Notes: generated from the letters alone by a model not told the origin. A DNA stretch of 64,000 bases from Paenibacillus sp. SC116 (GCF_024733555.1 NZ_JANIOF010000004.1:62001-126000), one strand, 5' to 3'; shown: positions 40,156 to 48,454, counted from the first letter of the stretch. Numbers and translations: made by a program.

Positions 40156-40542
40156 ATGGAAGATGTCAATATTATCATGAATACTGAAACCCAGTGTCTT
40201 ATTGTGGAGCATTTATACACGGTTGAGAATTACCTTACCTTTAATATTCAAGTTAAATCGGGAGGGTTCGCAGGGCAGTCCAATTTTTGTATATCAAAGG
40301 AAAAGATTGGAGAGATTATTCAATCGCTAGAGGAAGCATATGAAAAATTATCAGGACGTAGTCAAATTGATGACTACGATTCTGATGCACATCTAGTTAT
40401 TAAAGCAACAAGATTAGGGAAGGTAACTGTCTCTGGACAAATTGGAGGAAGTCACCAAGAGCATAGCATGCGGTTTGAATTTACTTCCGACCAAACTGTA
40501 CTGGAGAGACTTATTAACCTGTTTAATGTTCTGATAAGATAA
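40156..40542 (+). CDS. WapI-like immunity protein
   Basis: 128 residues. Beta-rich, acidic, with FCISKEKIGEIIQSLEEAYE, DDYDSDAHLVIKATRLGKVT and a MRFEFTSDQTVLERLINLF end. The layout resembles the immunity family that includes Bacillus WapI. It directly follows the toxin fragment at 39880-40140 and is closed by a boundary terminator. Confidence 0.6.
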   Translation: MEDVNIIMNTETQCLIVEHLYTVENYLTFNIQVKSGGFAGQSNFCISKEKIGEIIQSLEEAYEKLSGRSQIDDYDSDAHLVIKATRLGKVTVSGQIGGSHQEHSMRFEFTSDQTVLERLINLFNVLIR

Positions 40543-40555
40543 TGATATCGATGAA

Positions 40556-40592
40556 GCAGACCTTGGGGGTGGTAATCCTCAAGGTCTTTTTT
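40556..40592 (+). terminator. Cassette-boundary terminator
   Basis: AGACCTTGGGG pairs with CCTCAAGGTCT (one G-U/mismatch) across 8 bases, then T6. Confidence 0.85.
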
Positions 40593-40613
40593 ATATCGAC
40601 CTAGTGATGAATG

Positions 40614-40803
40614 ATTTTTCCGGTTGGATGGCAAGGGATGGACTGAGGTCAAAGATCTGAAGGTTGGAGACTTGCTTGTTACGAGTGATGGTTCTAAACT
40701 ATCGATAGATAAGATTGAGAAAGAACCACGAGTAACAGCAGTTTATAAATAACTTTGAGGTTGCGGATTCCAGTCTTACTTTGTATCTAACCTTGGGATT
40801 TGG
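40614..40803 (+). pseudogene. Frameshifted Hint fragment before the EndoU tip
   Basis: The C-terminal 60 residues of Hint are recognisable (GWTEVKDLKVGDLLVTSDGS, then FEVAD and GIWVHNC), but an insertion gives a TAA near 40748 and a later base loss restores a different frame. The final IWVHNC joins the EndoU domain in frame. Confidence 0.65.
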
Positions 40804-41181
40804 GTGCATAATTGTAATGTATTAAGGTACAACAGTGAATTTATGGGGCATATATTTCATGGTCGATTGGATGGAAGAAAAGCATCAGGATATCATCATA
40901 AAAATATGAATTCTCCCTATACACTATCCAATATAACTAGTAAAGATAGGTTTGGTGTTTATAAAGCTAGCGTTACTTATAACGGCATGTCCAAAACTTC
41001 TACTTTTTTTCCTGATAATTGGAACAGAGCAGAGGTACTTAATGCCACAAAAGAAGCTTATAATAGTCTATCTGAAGTTGATTTGCTTAATTGGAATGTT
41101 GGGACTACCAGTAGTGGTATGAAGATCAGGATGTTTATAAATAGCACTGGTGAATTGGTAACAGCTTTTCCACACGAATAA
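40804..41181 (+). CDS. Orphan EndoU-type nuclease toxin tip
   Basis: 125 residues from GTG inside the Hint end (VHNC). The bacterial EndoU pattern is complete: GHIFHGRLDGRKASGYHH with two catalytic His, a Lys/Ser-containing YNGMSKTSTFFPDNW, and a final LVTAFPHE. EndoU domains are metal-independent RNases used as tips of polymorphic toxins. There is no ribosome binding site, and the Hint before it is broken, so it is a silent stored tip. Its immunity gene follows 20 bases later. Confidence 0.75.
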   Translation: MHNCNVLRYNSEFMGHIFHGRLDGRKASGYHHKNMNSPYTLSNITSKDRFGVYKASVTYNGMSKTSTFFPDNWNRAEVLNATKEAYNSLSEVDLLNWNVGTTSSGMKIRMFINSTGELVTAFPHE

Positions 41182-41201
41182 TGTCTGAAAGGGTGGTTTA
41201 A

Positions 41202-41549
41202 ATGAAGTATAAGTACGAAATCATTAATACTAGAAAAGATGGCTCACATTTTAAAAAGATTAAACTGCCAATTGAACTATCTCCTGTAGAAGTAATGTTA
41301 TATGATATGGAGGGTTTTTCTAATCCAATATTTATCGAACATATCAATGAAGTACTATCAGGAAAGGTGGATTTCAGACAGCATGGTGGAAATATAGTTG
41401 ATTTAGAGATAAGAAGAGACTTCACCACAGTTTGTAATCTATTTCCTAGAGATAAAGAAGTAGAATGTATTATAGAAACAGAAGAATTACTTAAAATTAT
41501 TGAACTCTGGATAGATATTAATAGAGATTTATTAAGGGATTTTAACTGA
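41202..41549 (+). CDS. Immunity protein for the EndoU tip
   Basis: 115 residues, GAAAGGGTGG upstream of ATG. Small alpha/beta protein with IKLPIELSPVEVMLYDMEGF and LEIRRDFTTVCNLF, a pattern of a family that regularly follows EndoU-type Rhs tips in Firmicutes. Acidic. Function inferred from position and family association. Confidence 0.65.
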   Translation: MKYKYEIINTRKDGSHFKKIKLPIELSPVEVMLYDMEGFSNPIFIEHINEVLSGKVDFRQHGGNIVDLEIRRDFTTVCNLFPRDKEVECIIETEELLKIIELWIDINRDLLRDFN

Positions 41550-41580
41550 TATAAAGGATGATTGTAGCATAATATACTTC

Positions 41581-41615
41581 AGACCTTGAGGAATTAAATT
41601 CCTTAAGGTTTTTCT
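41581..41615 (+). terminator. Cassette-boundary terminator
   Basis: AGACCTTGAGGAATT pairs with AATTCCTTAAGGTTT (mismatched near the top), then TTTTTC. Confidence 0.8.
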
Positions 41616-41674
41616 TTATATAGCTCATCTTGTAGCTAACAAAACAGATTGAAAATAGTGTGACAGGAGTAATA

Positions 41675-41940
41675 TTATGAACGTTGTGGAAGCACGAAGG
41701 CATTGACGAAAGAAGCTGGTGGTATTACAGATATGTACACGTAGGTTACTATGGTGATGCCCTAGGACATTAGGGCGTCAAGGAGCGTCCATTCCCTTAG
41801 AATGGCTGGGATGGTGTTAGGATGAATTTCAATGGTTTGTATCAATGAGAGCTCGTTACTATCATCCAGAACTGAAACGATTCGTTAACCTAGATGTTAA
41901 TAGAGGTTTGAGCGATTAGTCGGAGGCAATGGATCTTAAT
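41675..41940 (+). pseudogene. Decayed Rhs core fragment
   Basis: Recognisable as the core end (CGSTKALTKEAGGITDMYT, GYYGDALGH, NGLYQ, RYYHPELKRFVN) but with several stops and frameshifts. The most decayed core fragment in the array, suggesting it is old. It leads to an orphan gene at 41977, with Hint and toxin lost. Confidence 0.7.
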
Positions 41941-41976
41941 ATAATTTTCAAATAATATTTCAGAATGGAGTTCCAA

Positions 41977-42474
41977 ATGTTAAAAGAAATTGCAGAGGTT
42001 ATGCGTAAGTTTTGTTTAGATGAAATATACTTAACGGGTTTTATAGATTTCGAAGAAAATCAGTTGTCTGAATTTGTTGCCAATCCGGACTATCTTATTT
42101 TTGAGTTTGGAGGACAATTGATTAACATTCAATCTATTGAGCAATATTCGAAACTATCTATCACTAAGGTTGATACTATTAAAATAGATATCGATTTGGA
42201 AGATGTGATACCAGCAAAATCGAGAATCAGCGGGGTTATCTTTAATAATCCAATGATGGACAATAAAATCGCCAAAATTGAGTTGTTCAACTTAGAGGTA
42301 AATAATTGTGAGTTAATATGCGATGCATTAAAATTGATTTTATCTAACAATCAAGAAATATTTTTAGATCCTTCATTTTTAGGTATCAACATTGGTGGTT
42401 CTGAAGTAGAAGAGTTATGGAAATATAATCTACCAGACGGATACAATACACAATCAACGATTATTGAATTCTAA
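41977..42474 (+). CDS. Orphan immunity-type protein
   Basis: 165 residues from ATG 41977 (TGGAG 6 bases upstream; ATG 41965 gives 169). Acidic beta-rich protein with FEFGGQLINIQSIEQYSKL, a VIFNNPMMDNKIAKIELFNL strand region and an ELWKYNLPDGYNT end. I do not recognise the family. Position in the array, acidity and size suggest immunity. No toxin remains between the decayed core fragment and this gene. Confidence 0.5.
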   Translation: MLKEIAEVMRKFCLDEIYLTGFIDFEENQLSEFVANPDYLIFEFGGQLINIQSIEQYSKLSITKVDTIKIDIDLEDVIPAKSRISGVIFNNPMMDNKIAKIELFNLEVNNCELICDALKLILSNNQEIFLDPSFLGINIGGSEVEELWKYNLPDGYNTQSTIIEF

Positions 42475-42493
42475 TAATCTCTTGTTAATTCAT

Positions 42494-42528
42494 TAGACCT
42501 CGAGGGTGGAAATCCTCAAGGTCTTTTC
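42494..42528 (+). terminator. Cassette-boundary terminator
   Basis: AGACCTCGAGG pairs with CCTCAAGGTCT (one mismatch) across 8 bases, followed by TTTTC. Confidence 0.85.
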
Positions 42529-42538
42529 TTTCTTGTAA

Positions 42539-42753
42539 GTGACATATGTCATCTATCATTATGACCGTAGTGGCAGCACAAAGGCATTGACGAATCCAGT
42601 TGGAGAAGTAACAGATACGTACACGTATGGTTGCTATGGCGAAGCACTAGGACATCAAGGCGTCATAGAGCAGCCGTTCCGCTACAATGGTCGAGATGGT
42701 GTTATGACGGATTCCAAATGAGAGCTCGTTGCTATATCATCCAGAACTGAAGC
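42539..42753 (+). pseudogene. Rhs core fragment
   Basis: Core end in one frame (YHYDRSGSTKALTNPVGEVT ... GRDGVMTDS) then a deletion removes NGLYQ and shifts frame before MRARCYIIQN. Less decayed than the fragment at 41675. Hint and toxin are absent; an immunity-like tail follows. Confidence 0.7.
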
Positions 42754-42948
42754 TTTGAGAAATTACATGATTATGTGGGAATTGATGTTCCAGATTCGTG
42801 GATATGGATATCCAGTTTCGTGAAAAAAACTCCAGTGATTTTATTTTTTCATCCAGAGGATGGAAAAGAATATTACAGATTAAATAGTGGAGAGGATTTA
42901 GTTTCAATTATCGGTTCTGGCCGGAGAACCATGAGGGATATAAAGTAA
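42754..42948 (+). pseudogene. C-terminal fragment of an immunity-type gene
   Basis: 64 open codons without a start: FEKLHDYVGIDVPDSWIWIS, then KTPVILFFHPEDGKEYYRL and a stop after MRDIK. It joins directly to the Rhs core fragment, so a deletion fused core to the 3' part of an immunity or toxin gene. A degraded copy of the boundary hairpin may remain at 42977-43010. Confidence 0.45.
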
Positions 42949-43056
42949 GATATAGTTAAATCACAAACAATATGTAAGACCTTGATGGGGAATGTGCCTC
43001 TCCTGGGTAGGAAGCAAGAAAAGCAATTGAGTCTAGCTATGATAGTAGGAGGAGCT

Positions 43057-43362
43057 ATGGGACTGGATATTGTATTATTCGATGAAAAAAAAGTAAGGGT
43101 TGGGATAATAGAATTACCAAATAGTTTACACGAAGCTATATTCAAGGGTACATCAAATTGGAGCAGCTATATGCAATTAAGAAAAATGAAGGATTACTAC
43201 AAGACTAACGTTCGGCTTAATCAATCTGAACTTTTTTGCTTTGTGGAAGATTTGAAGCAAGTACGATTATTTATTAACTCTACGTATCATACAAACTTGG
43301 ATAGCTTAGTGCAATCTTTAAGTAGTGCCAATGTTAAAGCTATACATGTTGGAGGCGATTAA
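43057..43362 (+). CDS. Immunity-type protein, unknown family
   Basis: 101 residues from ATG 43057 with AGGAGGAGCT upstream; the frame extends to 42982 without support. Alpha/beta, with LDIVLFDEKKVRVGIIELPN, a basic-aromatic SSYMQLRKMKDYYK and an FINSTYHTNLDSLVQ end. No family recognised. Overlaps the next gene, so the two are probably translated together. No toxin upstream. Confidence 0.5.
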   Translation: MGLDIVLFDEKKVRVGIIELPNSLHEAIFKGTSNWSSYMQLRKMKDYYKTNVRLNQSELFCFVEDLKQVRLFINSTYHTNLDSLVQSLSSANVKAIHVGGD

Positions 43363-43741
43363 GTATTTGACTTTGAGAGGTAAGCCAGAAATTAGTATTG
43401 TATTAGGGGAAATTGATAGAAATTCATCTGCAGTTTTTCTGTTGGATGGTTCAAGTATTTTAAATAAGCATTCTTTTTTTCAAATGGCTAGTCGTATACT
43501 TCCACAAGACCCACCATTAATAAGTGATAATTTAGATGCTTTTGTTGATTCGATATCTAGTGGTATTTTAGATTGTGAAGCCAATAAGTTATATATCTTA
43601 TGGACTTGTGCTGATATTATGGATAATAATGCTCCTGAAGACTTTAAAATGATAATCGAATGCTTTAATGATATTATAATTAGAGTGGCAAAAGAGGAGA
43701 CGCAATTATTCCTGTTTCTTTTTGGAAGTGAGACTATTTGA
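43346..43741 (+). CDS. Barstar-like immunity protein
   Basis: 131 residues from ATG 43346; a TTG at 43367 is an alternative, since the GGAGG at 43350 lies inside the longer form. VFLLDGSSILNKHSFFQMAS and LISDNLDAFVDSISSG match the barstar fold signature (DG..i.....F, then NLDAF.D). Barstar-type proteins block RNases of the barnase group. No barnase-type toxin remains next to it, so it is an orphan immunity gene. Confidence 0.65.
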   Translation: MLEAIKYLTLRGKPEISIVLGEIDRNSSAVFLLDGSSILNKHSFFQMASRILPQDPPLISDNLDAFVDSISSGILDCEANKLYILWTCADIMDNNAPEDFKMIIECFNDIIIRVAKEETQLFLFLFGSETI

Positions 43742-43777
43742 AGTAGTAAAGTTAAAGATATATAGTACAATTTTTTT

Positions 43778-43810
43778 GACCTTGAAGTGAATATTCCTTC
43801 AAGGTCATTT
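43778..43810 (+). terminator. Cassette-boundary terminator
   Basis: GACCTTGAAG pairs with CTTCAAGGTC across 9 bases, preceded by T7 and followed by ATTTC; could act in both directions. Confidence 0.8.
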
Positions 43811-43837
43811 CATTATCTGATTACTTGGAGGATTAGT

Positions 43838-44086
43838 ATGTCCCACACTTGCATAGTTTGTGGCTACGATGAACTTTATGAACCGCCAAAGGATAAGAAT
43901 GGAGTTTCATCAGACGAAATATGCCCTTGTTGTGGATTTCATTATGGTTTTGATGATGATGATAATCCAAGTGCGTATGATCATTGGCGGTCACAATGGA
44001 AAGGTAGTAATTACAAATGGTTTTCTAAAAGTAGAAGACCACCTGATAATTGGAATCACGTTCAACAAATAAACAAGATTCTATAA
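43838..44086 (+). CDS. Cys-rich CPCC-type immunity-like protein
   Basis: 82 residues from ATG 43838 (TTGGAGGATTAGT upstream). CIVCGYDEL and CPCCGFHYGFDDDD give a four-Cys zinc site, followed by WRSQWKG and a basic C-terminus. Such CPCC proteins are frequent next to polymorphic toxins. No toxin upstream here. A degraded boundary hairpin (AACCTTGAGA...TCTCAAAGTT, 44094-44120) follows. Confidence 0.6.
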   Translation: MSHTCIVCGYDELYEPPKDKNGVSSDEICPCCGFHYGFDDDDNPSAYDHWRSQWKGSNYKWFSKSRRPPDNWNHVQQINKIL

Positions 44087-44129
44087 TAGATTTATATGGA
44101 TTAACCTTGAGAGATGTCTTCTCAAAGTT

Positions 44130-44167
44130 ATATGGCCGTCGCGGAAGCACGAAGGAATTAACGAATT
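44130..44167 (+). pseudogene. Minimal Rhs core scar
   Basis: 38 bases matching the core (YGRRGSTKELTN) remain directly before the last orphan gene. The shortest such scar in the array. Confidence 0.6.
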
Positions 44168-44186
44168 AGAAGGCTATGGAGGTTGT

Positions 44187-44942
44187 ATGATAAATAAGTT
44201 TTCCCTAATAGATGCTGAAAATGACTTGGTTATAGGTAATTCCGCTGATTTGATTGGACTGACAGGATGTTGTATTGAGAAGATTGACGATGAAGAGTTT
44301 CATAAAATAATACTAGTGAATTTTCAATTTAATGAGGAATTTATAGAGTACTGTAAGAAAAATAAATCATATATAAATAATTTATATCTAACTATTTTAA
44401 ATAATAAAGGGAATCCAATAGGTTCATACTATTTTACTTTAAAAGAACCTCAATCTTATTATAAGTCTGGATTTAATGAAGGTTTGATTAATCTTGAATT
44501 GATTGGGGAGCTTTTACAAATAGCCACAGAAGAAAGCTTGGCTATTTGGGATATGAGAAGATCGCTACTTTCTAAAAGTAACATTTGGATAACATTATCC
44601 AAAAAGCAAAAAATAGGATGGCTAGAAGTTGCTCGATTATTTTTTAACAGAAATCATAGCCCTCAAGATCAAATGAATAAGAAATATTACATTGATGTAA
44701 CACATGTACAAGATTCTGTTGATTTCTTTTGTGCATTAGGAGAGGCTATTAACGGCCCGGGTGGTTATTTTGGTTTTAATTTGAGTAGTCTTGAAGATTG
44801 TCTTTGTAGGGGATTTGGTGCAGTACCACCATTTTATATTTATTTGATTCATGTAAATAGTAAAAGTTCAGAGAGTGACAAGTTTTTTGAAGAATTAAAA
44901 GATGTATTTGCTAATAGAAATGTAACACTAGTCTGTAGTTAA
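44187..44942 (+). CDS. Immunity protein with C-terminal barstar-like domain
   Basis: 251 residues, TGGAGGTTGT upstream of ATG. The N-terminal 150 residues are an acidic alpha/beta region without a name. The last 90 residues look like barstar: KKYYIDVTHVQDSVDFFCAL, then GPGGYFGFNLSSLEDCL and YIYLIHVNS. Double-domain barstar immunity proteins occur with RNase-tipped toxins. The toxin is gone; only a 38-base Rhs scar precedes it. Confidence 0.65.
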   Translation: MINKFSLIDAENDLVIGNSADLIGLTGCCIEKIDDEEFHKIILVNFQFNEEFIEYCKKNKSYINNLYLTILNNKGNPIGSYYFTLKEPQSYYKSGFNEGLINLELIGELLQIATEESLAIWDMRRSLLSKSNIWITLSKKQKIGWLEVARLFFNRNHSPQDQMNKKYYIDVTHVQDSVDFFCALGEAINGPGGYFGFNLSSLEDCLCRGFGAVPPFYIYLIHVNSKSSESDKFFEELKDVFANRNVTLVCS

Positions 44943-44948
44943 TTTCGT

Positions 44949-44986
44949 AAAGACCTTGAAGGATATACTCTTTCCAGGTCTTTTTT
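44949..44986 (+). terminator. Last cassette-boundary terminator
   Basis: AAAGACCT pairs with AGGTCTTT around a partly paired GAAGG...CTTTC interior, followed by T6. Confidence 0.8.
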
Positions 44987-45512
44987 ATGCTCAATTGATC
45001 AACATGGATAATTTTTAACTCTTTTACAACTCCAAGCAATGTCACTCCGCTCATAAGTATCTAAAAGGCCTTCAACATTGTCTCATATAACGGCTTGGCT
45101 GTGATTTTTGTCCTTTATACGCTATAAAAAAGCACCCTATAGTTATCGTCTTATTGGCACGCAAACTATTATCAACCGAGTAATTGAGTAATTTAAAGAG
45201 GTGCTTCTCTAGTTTATTTATATAGGTATTTTTATCAAAATAGTCCCAAAGAACTATAACAAAGTACTTGTCGGAAGTGTTCATCCTAATCATTTACAAA
45301 TATTTAAGCGAATTTCTTAAAAACAAGTAATAAAGTACTATGAAATTTGATCTGAATGGTGAATATTCAACCATATTCTTATTTTAGTATAATCATAATA
45401 TTATTGATATAAATAAGGGCGATTCATCATCGTTTCATTTAAAATACATAAAGAGAACAATGCATAATAGTACATATTTACTTATAGAGACACTACAATG
45501 GGGGCAACTGCT
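44987..45512 (+). promoter_or_regulatory. Gene-free stretch with promoter copy of the second Rhs gene
   Basis: 45318-45393 repeats the region before the first Rhs locus (ACAAGTAATAAAG, ACTATG, TTTTAGTATAAT with TATAAT at 45388-45393). AAAGCACC (about 45127) and GGTGCTTC (45200) are complementary. The minus-strand open frame 45072-45293 has no start signal and I do not support it as a gene. Confidence 0.5.
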
Positions 45513-46985
45513 ATGAAATCTAGTTTAAAACGCTGGCTTGTGCTTAGCGTTAGTATGCTTTTTGTGATTCTAATTGGTGTATCGCAAACTGCTTATGCAA
45601 CTGACTATACCTACAATCTAGCCCCAGGTGAATCCGCTCGGGTCAGCTCAAAAGATGGTAGAACAGTAACAGTTCATGTAAATGGACTAACGTTTGACTA
45701 TGCAACAACCAGCTATTCGAGAGGGGCTAATGGCTACGGGAAGGGGACAAAGTCATCTACACATTCTGTTAAGAATGAAGAACGTTTAATCCTTACTAAT
45801 ACATCAAATGAATTCGTTACGATAGCTTCTGATCAGAATAAGAGTGATATTGTTCGGTCGAAATCTCCTGCTCTTGTAAGCACTCGATTGCAGCCAGGTG
45901 AAAGTGCGGAAGTAACGAATATAGGGATTACAGATGAATATTTTTATGTAGGTGGTAAAAATGATCACGCCGATTACGATGAATATAACATGTTGCAATT
46001 TTATAAGGCTGATCATACGGGTGGACAAATGGTTCTTGAGATCGCTAAGAAGATAGCGATAACGAATAGAGATGAAGAGGCGATTGAAGTATATGCCCCA
46101 CATTCCTATTTTAAAATAGAGTCAAGACAGCAGCCAGCTGTGTTTCATCGATACATAGAGCCGAACAAGACGCTGGAAATCAACAATGTAAGCGATAACA
46201 TCTATTACGTTTATTTTGATGTGGCTCAAGGAACGATGCAGTACGACTATGTTTCCTATTTGAATAATGAGATAGATCGTTATGGGAGTTCATCGGATTC
46301 CTCTCGGCAGATTGGTAAAATCAAATACGTCGTAACGAACAAAGAGGTCGAGCCTCTGCATGTATATGGTCCTTATGAGGCATTTGCCTTATATGAGAGA
46401 GATGATTTTGCCTTGGAAACGAAGAGCTTGAAACAAGGGGAGAGTATGCAGATTATAAATACGTCTGTTCAATCTCATTCTCTTAATTTTAAAGGAACGT
46501 ATGAATTTGCAGAGTACGATAGCTACGGAAATGTCGTTGATTTTGACAAAGGGGTATTATCCAGTAGTAAATCGATTGATGCTGGAACGAAAATAATAAT
46601 TAGCAATAGTAGCGTAGAAAGTGTAGAGATTATCGGGCCGAAGGATGTACTGCAATATGAAACCATTTTCTATCCTGCCTTAATAGTGAATAACCATAAG
46701 CAGCTTGTTAGTTTTGACGAGAGCTCGGTCATTGGAGAAACGGCAAAAGTGCGGAATAAAACGAACAATCCTTTTATAGCTACTGCTGATAGCGCAGCGG
46801 ATAGTGAGCAAGGCGTTGTTGATTTAACGAAACAGACGGTTCGAGCTGATAATAATATTTTAAGGGATGATGGCAGGGGCCATGATGTACAAAATGGGCT
46901 GACAAAAGGAAATGACCGGGATCGGATTACTAGTTATCCTAGTGTGAATGAAGGTCAACGTATTGCTGTCATGAACGACAGCTAG
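45513..46985 (+). CDS. Truncated second Rhs protein, N-terminal repeats only
   Basis: 490 residues from ATG 45513 (TGGGGGCAACTGCT upstream). Signal peptide MKSSLKRWLVLSVSMLF and about the first four ~95-residue repeats are 55-65% identical to residues 1-400 of the 2,769-residue Rhs protein. The last 55 residues jump to a later repeat (RAD...RDRITSYPSVNEGQRIAVM), showing an internal deletion. It then stops with no Rhs core, Hint or toxin. It would be secreted but inactive as a toxin; probably a relic, possibly a decoy or donor for repeats. Confidence 0.75.
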   Translation: MKSSLKRWLVLSVSMLFVILIGVSQTAYATDYTYNLAPGESARVSSKDGRTVTVHVNGLTFDYATTSYSRGANGYGKGTKSSTHSVKNEERLILTNTSNEFVTIASDQNKSDIVRSKSPALVSTRLQPGESAEVTNIGITDEYFYVGGKNDHADYDEYNMLQFYKADHTGGQMVLEIAKKIAITNRDEEAIEVYAPHSYFKIESRQQPAVFHRYIEPNKTLEINNVSDNIYYVYFDVAQGTMQYDYVSYLNNEIDRYGSSSDSSRQIGKIKYVVTNKEVEPLHVYGPYEAFALYERDDFALETKSLKQGESMQIINTSVQSHSLNFKGTYEFAEYDSYGNVVDFDKGVLSSSKSIDAGTKIIISNSSVESVEIIGPKDVLQYETIFYPALIVNNHKQLVSFDESSVIGETAKVRNKTNNPFIATADSAADSEQGVVDLTKQTVRADNNILRDDGRGHDVQNGLTKGNDRDRITSYPSVNEGQRIAVMNDS

Positions 46986-47013
46986 AAGTGTGCGAACTAA
47001 TTGATGTCTATGA

Positions 47014-47270
47014 AAAGGATTCTCATCCTACACTTTGAGACCTATTATTTGGTGAGCGTATATAACGCCGAACCCGAGGCGGAATTAGTCCATATTTGAA
47101 TACAGCGTATCGAGACATTGATTTACCAAATCGAATGTCCAATCATAGTTAATTGGGATTTATAATTGAACAGCGAAAGAAGATGACCATCCTTAAGTCT
47201 GGTTATACGGAAATATTCCGTTATTTTAATCCAGAATAGCTTGATGGTTATTTGTGATTTTCCTTTAAAC
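47014..47270 (+). pseudogene. Decayed copy of exoA
   Basis: Aligns with codons about 100-200 of the intact exoA at 48663: GAGACC.ATTATTTGGT, GTATATA.CGCCGAAC, and translated FETYYLVSVY and MTILKSGYTEIFRYFNPE (intact gene: FETFYLVNVY, MTMLQEAGFTDTFRYFYPD). Stops and a deletion make it non-functional. The remaining part of the gene-free stretch 46986-47677 (from 47271) is AT-rich with nothing else recognised, apart from GGGAGGTGA at 47525 with no frame behind it. Confidence 0.65.
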
Positions 47271-47677
47271 AATAGCTGGATAAATGTTTGATCTATTACT
47301 TTATTTAAAGAGCAGTTATTTTTTCTTCCTGCTAATCGCTAGACGTGCCAATATACCAAGCAAATACAAGGAATTAGAATATAATAGATTGATCCTAGCG
47401 ACGATTTTAATCTTATATATAAAATAAATTTACTAAATATATCTAAACATTTCGTTGAATATACCGAATAAATAATAGAGTAACCTTGTAAGTTGGTTTC
47501 ATAGTTTCATTCATATTCGTTTAGGGAGGTGACAATACAATCTATCTATCTTGAACACAGAATAGCTCTCTTGTTTTCGATAACAGTCATAAAATTGATG
47601 TCCTCTGTTGTTCAAATGACCACTCAAACCTAAATTGTTGAACAATGAAAATGCCCATCTTAGAAAGGAGCCTCCAT

Positions 47678-48454
47678 ATGATGTCTAGAAAAATGTTAAG
47701 TAAACTATTATTTTTATTTATTATGCTATTTGTTGTTAATGGCTATATTGTATCTACGACAGAAGCGCAAGCTCAAAATGAAGTGACCGTGAATTTTAGC
47801 GGTGTATCCGCTCCAATCCCTGTTAATGTCCGTTCCGCACCGAATACTTCAGCCGCCATATTAGAACAGATTAATCCCAATACTCGTGTGCAATTTTCTG
47901 CTTGGACAAGAGGTCAGTCATTGAATGATTATTGGTTGAACACCCCTGATGATAGATGGTTTATTTATATTAAAAATGGCGTAAAACACTACGTATCTTC
48001 TGCTTTTATATATGGAAACCCACCTGAAAGTAACCCAAACCCAACGAATCCACTAGTCTCCTTTACCGTTCAAATCACTACGACTATTCCTGAATTGAAA
48101 CAAGCATGGGAAAAAGCAATCCAAAATTGGAATGAGACAGGCCTTATTTCGTTAACTCTTGCACAAAATGCCTCCATTACGTTAGGCGAAGGTTATGCCA
48201 ATGGATGGGATGGATGGGGCTGGTGGCAAAATTATGGTTCAGGACACCGAGGTGGTGCAGTCATCCAATGGAACCGAGTAAGCAACCGCAACGCTGCTTA
48301 TTTAGAGGCTTTAGCTACTCATGAAATTGGACATACCATCAAGCTGGAGCATAGCTCAGGCTACTCTATTATGAATAATTCATGGCTGACTAGCATTACA
48401 GATCCAACAGAAAATGATAGAAATGAGTTAAGAAGAATCTATGGTCGTCGTTAA
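47678..48454 (+). CDS. Secreted metzincin-type zinc metalloprotease
   Basis: 258 residues from ATG 47678 (AAAGGAG upstream). Signal peptide (1-32), then an SH3b-like domain (about 38-115; VNVRSAPNTSAAILEQI, WFIYIKNGVKHYV), and a C-terminal protease domain with HEIGHTIKLEHSSGYSIMNN, the metzincin HExxHxxxxxH motif plus Met-turn. The size is near matrixin or astacin minimal catalytic domains. Extracellular proteolysis is expected; no inhibitor gene is visible. Immediately before exoA. Confidence 0.85.
   Translation: MMSRKMLSKLLFLFIMLFVVNGYIVSTTEAQAQNEVTVNFSGVSAPIPVNVRSAPNTSAAILEQINPNTRVQFSAWTRGQSLNDYWLNTPDDRWFIYIKNGVKHYVSSAFIYGNPPESNPNPTNPLVSFTVQITTTIPELKQAWEKAIQNWNETGLISLTLAQNASITLGEGYANGWDGWGWWQNYGSGHRGGAVIQWNRVSNRNAAYLEALATHEIGHTIKLEHSSGYSIMNNSWLTSITDPTENDRNELRRIYGRR

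Noticed and set aside
45072-45293. 73-codon minus-strand frame between the array and the second Rhs gene
   Set aside because: No ribosome binding site, no recognisable domain, AT-rich flank; more likely chance or a remnant I cannot identify.
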